This document shows positions 1-5,519 of a DNA stretch of 22,197 nucleotides, in pieces (positions within the stretch are counted from its first letter, which is position 1; every line of letters starts with the position of its first letter). The stretch is from an uncultured Candidatus Saccharibacteria bacterium. Its GTDB lineage: Bacteria; Patescibacteriota; Saccharimonadia; Saccharimonadales; Saccharimonadaceae. The position numbers and the translations under genes are program-made. The notes beneath the pieces were generated by a model. That model was not told the DNA's origin. It made no database searches and saw only the letters and a program-made list of their open reading frames with translations. The stretch covers positions 1 through 22,197 of the forward strand of contig CAMZGF010000007.1 in NCBI GenBank assembly GCA_947306315.1, given 5' to 3'.

Positions 1-708
1 AACCAGAATTTCATTTTCTCCGATGTCATCTCCGTTTCTCGGATCATCTTCATCAAAGTGCATAAAGACTTTTCCGATAAGGTCTGCGCCGATGTCTGCT
101 GCTTTTGTGAAAATTCCACCTGCAACACGACAGAACATCGCAACGATACTCCAACCGATCGAATATGCGGTTACTCTTGCAACAAGAGGAATAACGCCAT
201 GAGCGTTCGGTTCAAGAGCCCCGCTACTTAGAAGAGTAATGACTGTTAGTCCAAGCATAGAAGTTGCCTGAACGGCGATTCCGCAAATCTGTGATGCTTT
301 GATGGTTACATTAACCGTGCGAGCACAGATCTGCTCGTCTCTTAGTCCATCTTCGACACCTTTTAGAGCTGTCGCGGCTGCACGAACATTAGCATAGGTA
401 GCAACGCTCATTCCGACTATTACTGAAATAGTTGTCATTGTAAGACCTAAGAGGAATGATGCTCCAGCCCCAGGCTCTATTACAAATGCGATAATAGCAG
501 CGATAACTGCTGCTACGATTATGATGATGCGATACATCGCCTTTGTGAATACCTTCGAACCCGAACGAATCTTCGCTGCGAGTTCAGACATCGCCTTGGT
601 GCCTTCACTCAGCTTCTTCACACCGATATACTGCGATACCATGTAGAAGCCAAGGATCATAATGACACCAAGCGTTACATAATAAACATCGTTTAGGTTT
701 ATTACCAT
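1..708 (-). CDS. hppA: Membrane-bound ion-translocating pyrophosphatase, N-terminal part (cut by the window edge)
   Basis: The 236 visible residues match the N-terminal half of the membrane pyrophosphatase family, integral membrane pumps that couple pyrophosphate hydrolysis to H+ or Na+ export. Seen: a first membrane helix at about residues 8-26, an amphipathic stretch (KLSEGTKAMSELAAKIRSG), hydrophobic helices near 60-78, 83-105 and 140-162, then GGIFTKAADIGADLIGK at 197-213 and EDDPRN at 220-225, which are the substrate-binding hallmarks. The ATG at 706-708 is preceded by a strong ribosome site (AAGGAGAG on the minus strand). Odd: after DDPRN the usual Pro-x-x-Ile-Ala-Asp-Asn-Val-Gly-Asp is not present; GDDIGENEILV is read instead, and the rest lies outside the window. 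The ion specificity cannot be told from this part. Family assignment is firm; whether the enzyme is active is not. Confidence 0.88.
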   Translation of the reverse strand, partial: MVINLNDVYYVTLGVIMILGFYMVSQYIGVKKLSEGTKAMSELAAKIRSGSKVFTKAMYRIIIIVAAVIAAIIAFVIEPGAGASFLLGLTMTTISVIVGMSVATYANVRAAATALKGVEDGLRDEQICARTVNVTIKASQICGIAVQATSMLGLTVITLLSSGALEPNAHGVIPLVARVTAYSIGWSIVAMFCRVAGGIFTKAADIGADLIGKVFMHFDEDDPRNGDDIGENEILV

Positions 709-765
709 AAGGCACTCTCCTTTCCAAATTTTTAATGTGCTTCACTAGCTGAGGGCGCAACTAGT

Positions 766-789
766 AAAAAAATGCGGGCAAAAGCCCAC
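766..789 (-). terminator. Terminator-like hairpin in the hppA leader
   Basis: On the minus strand GTGGGC (789-784) can pair with GCCCGC (779-774) across a TTTT loop, with one G-U pair. It is followed by A and then seven T residues (772-766). That is the shape of an intrinsic terminator, but it lies about 60 nt before the hppA start codon and downstream of the predicted hppA promoter. It may therefore attenuate hppA transcription or end a short leader RNA. Seen: stem, loop and T-run. Inferred: function. Confidence 0.55.
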
Positions 790-801
790 GACAAATGCAA
801 T

Positions 802-824
802 GTATATATCTCCCGAGTATATAC
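802..824 (-). repeat. Inverted repeat at the 5' end of the hppA leader
   Basis: A perfect 7-bp inverted repeat, GTATATA (802-808) and TATATAC (818-824), encloses TCTCCCGAG. It would form a hairpin at the very start of the predicted hppA transcript (predicted start near 826). Its role is unknown: it could stabilise the 5' end, be part of a regulatory leader, or be an operator palindrome just downstream of the promoter. Confidence 0.5.
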
Positions 825-832
825 TTGCCTGA

Positions 833-861
833 ATTGTATCATAAGATAGAGAATAATGCAA
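833..861 (-). promoter_or_regulatory. Promoter for hppA
   Basis: On the minus strand there is TTGCAT (861-856), a 17-bp spacer and TACAAT (838-833). A TG one base upstream of the -10 box makes it an extended -10 as well. The predicted start is near 826, giving a leader of about 118 nt that holds two hairpins. It stands back to back with the lipoprotein-gene promoter at 868-896, so this short stretch is a divergent control region. Confidence 0.7.
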
Positions 862-867
862 CTAATA

Positions 868-896
868 TTGATTTTTTTAAGCATATATGGTATAAT
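868..896 (+). promoter_or_regulatory. Promoter for the lipoprotein gene
   Basis: TTGATT (868-873), a 17-bp spacer and a perfect TATAAT (891-896) form a near-consensus housekeeping promoter. The predicted start is near 903, giving a leader of about 64 nt before the ATG at 967. The -35 box is only 6 bp from the -35 box of the divergent hppA promoter. Confidence 0.75.
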
Positions 897-906
897 ATAG
901 GTATAT

Positions 907-946
907 GGCGATGTTGCCGCACATTACCCGCGGCTCTATGCCGTGG
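907..946 (+). promoter_or_regulatory. Structured 5' leader with alternative hairpins
   Basis: The leader of the lipoprotein mRNA can fold as GGCG-AUGU-UGCC (907-918) plus a 7-bp stem CCGCGGC/GCCGUGG with a 5-nt loop (928-946). Alternatively GCCGC (916-920) can pair with GCGGC (930-934), which would break both of those stems. The ribosome site AAGGAGG (953-959) follows directly and is left unpaired in all these folds. Whether the switch is real or a chance result of GC-rich sequence in an AT-rich genome is unknown. Confidence 0.4.
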
Positions 947-966
947 TTCTTTAAGGAGGGTCTATT

Positions 967-1812
967 ATGAAGAGACGATTAAAGATATTTGCACTTGGTA
1001 CTGTCTTGCTTTTGTCACTTGCAGCTTGCGGTGGCGGATGCTCCGCAAATACAAATGAGGAGATTATCACCCCCACCCCTACATCAACCGTGGCTGAAGT
1101 CACAGAACCCGAAGAGGTCGTTAAACCTGAAGTTGTCGAGCCGGCGAAGCCGGAAAATGTCGAACCCGAAGTTGTCGAGAAGCCCGAAGTTATCGAGCCT
1201 GAAGAGACCGAGAAGCCCGAAGTAGTTGAACCTACAGAGGAAGTTCCCGCTGTCGAGCAGAAGCCCGATGATTCGAAGCCTGAGCCTGTACAGCCTGATC
1301 CTGCTCCTGAGCAGACACCTGTAGAGCCCCAGCCTCAGCCTGCTGAGGAAGTACCCGTCGTTACTACGCCGGCACCTGCGCCTTCGACATCGTTCGATAG
1401 TAGCATTAATGCTTGCATGAGAAATGGCGCGTTCGATGTCGACCAATACGCGTATGATTCTGGGTGCGACCTTTGCTATCAATCTACGACAGATTTTTGT
1501 ATTGTCTACGATTTAGCCTGGTTTGTACAGGCCGGTTCAAACCCGAATTATCCTGGCAAAGGCTTTATCGTCATCGGAAGATGGAATTACGACAACCCCG
1601 AATTCTGCAATGAATGCACTTTTAGCTATACCTTTGATTTTGGCACTGGCGTTACTACTGCATATGGCTCAACTGTACCGGCAACGGCATTACAGTATCT
1701 GCCGGCAGTAATAAATGCCATGAAGGCAAACCCCGATCCGACTGTAGCACCGAATGTGCCTGGAATAACCTTTAATCCATGTAGCGCTACCAATGCATTT
1801 GTTCGACCTTAA
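967..1812 (+). CDS. Secreted lipoprotein with Pro/Glu-rich stalk and Cys-rich C-terminal head
   Basis: A predicted surface lipoprotein of 281 residues. Residues 1-20 form a lipoprotein signal peptide (MKRR, hydrophobic core, LAAC lipobox), with Cys21 as the lipidated residue. Residues about 31-140 are a low-complexity stalk: Thr/Pro-rich, then repeats of the type VExPEVxEP, then a Pro/Gln/Ala-rich part that could span the cell envelope. Residues about 143-281 form a globular head with seven cysteines (150, 167, 170, 178, 214, 217, 272), including CDLC and CNEC pairs that suggest disulfides or metal binding. I do not recognise the head domain. The start is fixed by AAGGAGG seven bases upstream. 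The gene has its own promoter and terminator and looks richer in G+C than the glycan genes, mainly because of its Pro/Glu/Val codons. Function unknown; an adhesive or sensory surface role is only a guess. Confidence 0.9.
   Translation: MKRRLKIFALGTVLLLSLAACGGGCSANTNEEIITPTPTSTVAEVTEPEEVVKPEVVEPAKPENVEPEVVEKPEVIEPEETEKPEVVEPTEEVPAVEQKPDDSKPEPVQPDPAPEQTPVEPQPQPAEEVPVVTTPAPAPSTSFDSSINACMRNGAFDVDQYAYDSGCDLCYQSTTDFCIVYDLAWFVQAGSNPNYPGKGFIVIGRWNYDNPEFCNECTFSYTFDFGTGVTTAYGSTVPATALQYLPAVINAMKANPDPTVAPNVPGITFNPCSATNAFVRP
1117..1236 (+). repeat. Degenerate tandem repeat encoding VExPEVxEP units
   Basis: Residues 51-90 of the lipoprotein consist of short imperfect repeats built from Val-Glu-Pro, Glu-Lys-Pro-Glu-Val and similar units. 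At DNA level the GAAGTTGTCGAG-like and AAGCCCGAAGT-like words recur with small changes. Such repeats can change length between strains by slippage or recombination, which would change the stalk length. Confidence 0.7.
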
Positions 1813-1818
1813 ACCCTC

Positions 1819-1846
1819 AAAAACCCCGGAATTCTCCGGGGTTTTT
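1819..1846. terminator. Bidirectional intrinsic terminator between convergent genes
   Basis: CCCCGGA (1824-1830), an ATTC loop and TCCGGGG (1835-1841) form a perfect 7-bp stem. It is flanked by five A residues before (1819-1823) and five T residues after (1842-1846). Being symmetrical, it can stop transcripts from the lipoprotein gene (+) and from the 68-residue protein gene (-), which converge on it. It is the only canonical gene-end terminator I found in the window. Confidence 0.9.
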
Positions 1847-1875
1847 CTTGTACCTAAATAAGTTTTCTAAACTTC

Positions 1876-2082
1876 TTATTTCTTCTTTGAAAGAGTTAAG
1901 AAACCGTTGCGTGGGTTCTCGTTAACTTGGCGATCTGCAGGGAGATCACATGGAGTACCTTTGCCGCCGTTCTCAGTCTTTGTGAAGAAGTAGATAGTCT
2001 GAGGTTTGCCACCACGAAGGGTAACTTCTGATTTGCGTAAGTAATAAGTGATGCCTTTGCTGTTAGTAATGCTGTAGGCCAT
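1876..2082 (-). CDS. Conserved small basic protein of 68 residues, function unknown
   Basis: A 68-residue protein starting MAYSITNSKGITYYL and ending in a Lys-rich tail (LSKKK). The layout (ITNSKGxxYYL, then EVTLRGGKPQTIYFF, then a Pro/Asn turn and a basic end) resembles small uncharacterised proteins that I recall from CPR bacteria and some others; no function is known to me. There is no signal peptide or membrane helix, so it is probably cytoplasmic; one Cys (Cys45). The start is fixed by AAGGAGG six to seven bases upstream on the minus strand. It is monocistronic, ending at the shared bidirectional terminator. The predicted fold would be mostly beta with several aromatics, and nucleic-acid binding is possible but unproven. 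Confidence 0.85.
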   Translation of the reverse strand: MAYSITNSKGITYYLRKSEVTLRGGKPQTIYFFTKTENGGKGTPCDLPADRQVNENPRNGFLTLSKKK

Positions 2083-2109
2083 ATTTCCTCCTTAAGTTTA
2101 TATATTTTT

Positions 2110-2138
2110 ATCTTAAGACAGATTCAATAGGGTGTCAA
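2110..2138 (-). promoter_or_regulatory. Promoter for the 68-residue protein gene
   Basis: On the minus strand a perfect TTGACA (2138-2133) is followed after 17 bp by TAAGAT (2115-2110), with a predicted start near 2103 and a leader of about 20 nt. An alternative pair, TTGAAT (2127-2122) and TATATA (2104-2099), also has a 17-bp spacer but would start transcription just before the ribosome site. Either or both may be used. Confidence 0.6.
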
Positions 2139-2162
2139 GGGGTTTTATAGGGGAATTTTAGA

Positions 2163-2948
2163 TTATTTAAGGAAAAGTAGGGCAACTCTAAGGAAAATCC
2201 AAGAGACGATACGGATAATGATTATGATTATTAAGAGAGCGGAAAGGAGAACAAAGAGCCCGGAGAGCGTAGGTGACCAGACTGGGGAAACAAAGTCGTA
2301 GCGGAAGAGAGCGGTTGGAGGGATGCTTGCGGAGATTTGTTCAGTTATGTAATCTGTCACTGGATATTTTGCGATTTCTCCAGTCATACAAGCGATGTAT
2401 TGTGCCGAATTCCAGCGCCAGCCCTTGCGGATGGCTTGAGGTCGGCAAACTTCATTCGCGACGGCATAGATATTTCCATTTGGATTATCATCAGATATTT
2501 GACTCGCTAACTCTTGGGCTTTTTGGAGCGCAGCGTAAGCGAGGCGATTATACTGATGCTCTAGGTAGAATGGGCCTGTACCGAAGACGAGCTCCGTATT
2601 GCCATTTTTATCAAGGAAATTTAATACGGTATGCGATTCCGTGAAGGCCTTTAACTCTTTAACCTTCTCTGCGATATCAGCGGTGATTTCTTCTTGCGAT
2701 CGTTTTTCTTCGCCATCTGGGAGTTTTCCCTCATCGTCTTCGCCGGCTCTGTCAGCTTCAAGGACGGCAGTTTTTAGATCCTGCATTTTTACGTTATCAA
2801 AGCGCAGAAAAGTTGCGGACATAAAGAGGAGGGGAATTAAGACTAGGATGAGGTGCCAGGTGCGGATTGATCTTAGAAAGTTTGAAAAATGAGCGGAACG
2901 TTGTTCCTTTTTTTCTTCCCTAATTCTCTTTTTCCAGATTCCACCCAT
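2163..2948 (-). CDS. Membrane protein with two helices and an extracytoplasmic middle domain, function unknown
   Basis: A 261-residue protein that I do not recognise. A basic N-terminus (residues 1-30) is followed by one membrane helix at about 31-48, a long soluble part at about 50-224 and a C-terminal hydrophobic hairpin or helix at about 226-259 with seven Ile in a row or nearly so. By the positive-inside rule the middle part lies outside the cell. It holds an acidic, charged stretch (66-100, possibly coiled) and then a more conserved-looking part with two cysteines (168 and 187) that could form a disulfide. No Shine-Dalgarno sequence precedes the ATG. Instead an extended -10 box lies ten bases upstream, so the mRNA probably has a leader of only three or four bases. 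The gene follows murC but appears to have its own promoter. Confidence 0.82.
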   Translation of the reverse strand: MGGIWKKRIREEKKEQRSAHFSNFLRSIRTWHLILVLIPLLFMSATFLRFDNVKMQDLKTAVLEADRAGEDDEGKLPDGEEKRSQEEITADIAEKVKELKAFTESHTVLNFLDKNGNTELVFGTGPFYLEHQYNRLAYAALQKAQELASQISDDNPNGNIYAVANEVCRPQAIRKGWRWNSAQYIACMTGEIAKYPVTDYITEQISASIPPTALFRYDFVSPVWSPTLSGLFVLLSALLIIIIIIRIVSWIFLRVALLFLK

Positions 2949-2958
2949 TTGTGTTCTA

Positions 2959-2967
2959 ATTATATCA
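2959..2967 (-). promoter_or_regulatory. Extended -10 promoter built on the murC stop codon
   Basis: On the minus strand TGATATAAT (2967-2959) is a TGN extended -10 with a perfect TATAAT. No good -35 box is seen. The TGA is also the stop codon of the murC-like gene. The spacing places the transcription start about four bases before the ATG of the 261-residue protein. Confidence 0.6.
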
Positions 2968-4185
2968 CATAAAGGCTGTTCTAAACCACGCGTCCGCCGG
3001 GCCGGCAGTCATAAGGATAATTAAGTATCCCTCATTTCTTAGATTCTCTAGACGATTTTTTAGATTGTCATTTAACTCAGCAGATTCTGCAATTTCAGGG
3101 TTCACAAGATCTCTAATAAAGTCTTCAGGCCTTAGAATTTCTAGCGACTCGTCTTCTCGGGTAAGATAGGTTGGCAACCAGAAAACTTTGTTTGCGTTTT
3201 TGAAGACTGTCTTATAACCGTCTTTTATCTCATGTTGACGGGTGTTTTGGTGCGGTTCATAAACAACCACGACACCTTTCTTGCCCGTTCTTTCAGCTTC
3301 TTCGTTTGCGATTTCGATTGTAGCTTCGACCTCTTCAGGATGGTGAGCATAGTCCGAATAGATGCCATCTGCGAGTTTTTCAAAACGGCGGCCAACACCA
3401 GGGAAGGAGTTCAGAACTTTAATAATTTCATCTTCTTTTATTTCCCTGCCCGCTTCTTCAACCATTCTTGTGACCGCTTTTAGAGCTGTCGTGGCATCTT
3501 CGCGACGTGCCGCGCCGGCAAGGGAAATACGCGAGTCTATCTCCCCACCACGAATAATATTTTCCGATTGTGATTCAAAAGTTTTAAAAGCAGCTTTATA
3601 TTCTTCTTCGGTTTTATAGATATCTGGATGATCATAGGAAACGAAAGTGATTAGTGAGAGCCATGGATGGTAAGCGAGGAAGTTACGGTCATACTCATCA
3701 GCCTCGTAAATAAAGAATTCGTCGCCTGGCGCATAACTTCCAGATTCAGCAAAACCAAGTGTTGTACCAACAAGATACGCTGCGTTTAGGCCAAGTTTAT
3801 TCGCCGCCCAAATAATCATCGAGGTTGTTGTAGTTTTTCCGTGCGTACCGGCAACTGCAATCATCTTGAGGTTTAGTTCGTTTACGAGAAATTCGATAAA
3901 TTCATCGCGTTTTGTACATTTCATACCTTTTGCGCGAGCGATTTTTAGCTCTTCATGATCATCTTTTAAAGCTGAGGTATAAACAAACCAGTCAATATTG
4001 CCACAGTTATCAAGAAAAGTTCCGTCTTGTGAGCCAATTTCGAACTTTATCCCTTCTTTTTCAAGTTCTGGGACAATAGGCCCGGCATTCTTATCTGAAC
4101 CAAAAACCGTGTGGCCAGCTTTTTTTGCCATAATTGCAAGCGGTCCCATACCAGTTCCAGAGATTCCGGAGATAAAGATATTCAT
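2965..4185 (-). CDS. murC: Mur ligase of the MurC type (UDP-N-acetylmuramate--L-alanine ligase), short form
   Basis: A cytoplasmic ATP-dependent ligase, most like MurC, which adds L-alanine to UDP-MurNAc in peptidoglycan synthesis; the related recycling ligase Mpl is the main alternative. Seen: an N-terminal nucleotide-binding domain starting GISGTGMGPLA (7-17), the ATP loop GTHGKTTTT (113-121), the EADEYDR region (161-167), GVGRRFE (263-269), YSDYAHHP (276-283) and YEPHQNTR (309-316). At 406 residues it is shorter than the usual 450-490. The gap falls in the central domain after the DHPDIY motif: the strand region and the usual Gly-x-His-Asn-x-x-Asn-Ala motif are missing or much changed (residues about 195-240). 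There is no clear ribosome site. The ATG is four bases after the stop of the 170-residue gene, so translation is probably coupled. Confidence 0.85.
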   Translation of the reverse strand: MNIFISGISGTGMGPLAIMAKKAGHTVFGSDKNAGPIVPELEKEGIKFEIGSQDGTFLDNCGNIDWFVYTSALKDDHEELKIARAKGMKCTKRDEFIEFLVNELNLKMIAVAGTHGKTTTTSMIIWAANKLGLNAAYLVGTTLGFAESGSYAPGDEFFIYEADEYDRNFLAYHPWLSLITFVSYDHPDIYKTEEEYKAAFKTFESQSENIIRGGEIDSRISLAGAARREDATTALKAVTRMVEEAGREIKEDEIIKVLNSFPGVGRRFEKLADGIYSDYAHHPEEVEATIEIANEEAERTGKKGVVVVYEPHQNTRQHEIKDGYKTVFKNANKVFWLPTYLTREDESLEILRPEDFIRDLVNPEIAESAELNDNLKNRLENLRNEGYLIILMTAGPADAWFRTAFM

Positions 4186-4189
4186 GAGT

Positions 4190-4702
4190 CTATTTTAGCA
4201 CATCTAGCCCAGTTTCGGTGTTCAAAGCATGCTCGATATGGTTCACGGCAATTTGAGGAATATCAACAGCATGGTCCACGGATTTAACTTTTCCTTCAAA
4301 GTTTACGCCACCAGGGAGGCTCGCCTCGAGACCACCGATATCATCTCCACGTTCAAAAACTTCGATATTTATATCTTCTCCAGCTCTTTTGATAAGGATT
4401 CCACAGTCATAATTTTCGTCAAAGAAAGATTTTTTTAGAGCTTCCCGTTCTAGATTTAGTCTCGACTCATAATCAATGCCGATAGTTTCGAACGCACCTT
4501 TAAAAAATCCAAAGACATTTTTAACTTCCTCATCTTCTTCGACACTGAAGAGAACTGAAAGTGGGCGTTCCATGCCAGATTTTGAGGTCCTTGAATCGCC
4601 CATGTAGCGAATCAAGCCAATCGAAAAAGCCTCGATGAAACCTGGCGTGATGCTGTCAATTTTTTCAGATAACACACCATTTCTAAAGTAAGGCTTAAGC
4701 AT
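4190..4702 (-). CDS. Unrecognised 170-residue cytoplasmic protein
   Basis: I do not recognise this protein. It has no signal peptide and no clear membrane helix. It is acidic, with a mixed helix/strand character: a possible globular N-terminal half (up to about residue 95), then a C-terminal half with a Gly-rich turn (ERGDDIGGLEASLPGG, about 117-132) and an acidic-aromatic end. The ATG overlaps the last eight bases of the phosphotransacetylase-like gene, and the stop lies four bases before murC, so it sits in the middle of a tightly coupled three-gene unit. That position suggests a partner or regulator of one of the two enzymes, but nothing in the sequence shows which. Confidence 0.78.
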   Translation of the reverse strand: MLKPYFRNGVLSEKIDSITPGFIEAFSIGLIRYMGDSRTSKSGMERPLSVLFSVEEDEEVKNVFGFFKGAFETIGIDYESRLNLEREALKKSFFDENYDCGILIKRAGEDINIEVFERGDDIGGLEASLPGGVNFEGKVKSVDHAVDIPQIAVNHIEHALNTETGLDVLK

Positions 4703-5519
4703 TAATTTGCCTTTTTATAATTGCCATTTCAACATCTATAACAGAGAGGACATCTTCTTTAGTCGAACCACGGCTTAAGTCCGATACTGGGGCAGCAAAA
4801 CCTTGGAGGATTGGGCCGGCAGCGGTAAAACCACCAAATTGTTCCATTGCTTTGTAGAGAATGTTGCCAGAATTTAGGTCTGGAGCGATAAGAACGTTTG
4901 CGCTTCCGGCAACGGTTGAACCCGGAGCCTTCTTGTTGCCGATTTGAGCATTAATCGCAGCATCAAGTTGAAGCTCGCCATCGATTGCTATTTCCGGATA
5001 ATCCTCGTGAATACGGTTTACGACAGTTTTAATTTTTTCGATAGAGTTATCATTTCCACCAGAGCCAAGAGTAGAGAAGGAAAGCATTGCAACTTTTGGC
5101 GTTTCAGCTAGAACAGCTTCTGCTGTTTCATAAGTTTGGATAACAATATCATAGAGCATATGTTCGTCTGGATTTTTGCAGGCTGCAGCATCGCCAAGTA
5201 CATAGGTTTTATCGCCTTTTGTTAAGACAAAACTTGCTGAAAATGTCTTCTTCAATGGACGGCCAGTAATGTTGCTATACTCGGTTTTTCCAGTATCACG
5301 TACACCGATAATTCCACGGCAGGAAAGGATAACATCGCGGCTCGTGTAGTCAATACCAGCAACCATCGCATCGGCTTTTTTGTCACGGACAAGTTCGCAA
5401 GCTTCTTCTAGAGATTCGGCGGTTATAGCTTTGAATTCTGCGCCATATTTTTCTTCAGCTTCTTTAATAGCCGAAGCGATTATCTCATTTTTGTATTCTG
5501 GAAAGACTATTCTTATCAT
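4695..5519 (-). CDS. pta: Phosphate acetyl/butyryltransferase-family enzyme
   Basis: A cytoplasmic acyltransferase of the PTA/PTB family (PF01515 type), which exchanges acetyl (or another acyl) between CoA and phosphate, yielding acetyl phosphate for ATP synthesis or the reverse. Seen in the C-terminal half: GSTVAGSANVLIAPDLNSGN, then YKAMEQFGG, GPILQGFAAPVSDLSRG, the core substrate-binding motifs of the family. I choose the ATG at 5517-5519 (274 residues, MIRIVFPEYKNE), because family members begin at this strand and an extended -10 box fits it exactly. An ATG 48 bases further upstream (5567) would add 16 residues, has no ribosome site and lies inside the fusion gene. The protein is shorter than the usual 320-330 residues. 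It overlaps the 3' end of the fusion gene by 35 bases. Specificity for acetyl versus other acyl groups is not decided. Confidence 0.85.
   Translation of the reverse strand: MIRIVFPEYKNEIIASAIKEAEEKYGAEFKAITAESLEEACELVRDKKADAMVAGIDYTSRDVILSCRGIIGVRDTGKTEYSNITGRPLKKTFSASFVLTKGDKTYVLGDAAACKNPDEHMLYDIVIQTYETAEAVLAETPKVAMLSFSTLGSGGNDNSIEKIKTVVNRIHEDYPEIAIDGELQLDAAINAQIGNKKAPGSTVAGSANVLIAPDLNSGNILYKAMEQFGGFTAAGPILQGFAAPVSDLSRGSTKEDVLSVIDVEMAIIKRQINA

Noticed and set aside
907..946. Possible fluoride riboswitch, because the leader has GGCGAUG followed by GCC, resembling the start of the crcB motif
   Set aside because: The first loop is too short for the required pseudoknot, and the conserved downstream strand is missing. 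The leader also precedes the lipoprotein gene rather than the pyrophosphatase gene.
1117..1236. CRISPR-like or other functional DNA repeat
   Set aside because: The repeats are imperfect, in frame and without spacers. They are a protein low-complexity repeat.
1084..1482. Long open frame of 132 codons on the minus strand inside the lipoprotein gene
   Set aside because: It is a shadow of the Pro/Glu/Val-rich repeat coding on the plus strand, gives an Arg/Leu-rich low-complexity protein and has no ribosome site.
2273..2892. Plus-strand open frames of 123 and 97 codons across the 261-residue membrane protein gene
   Set aside because: They have no ribosome site or promoter and odd composition, and they oppose a minus-strand frame with clear membrane-protein features.
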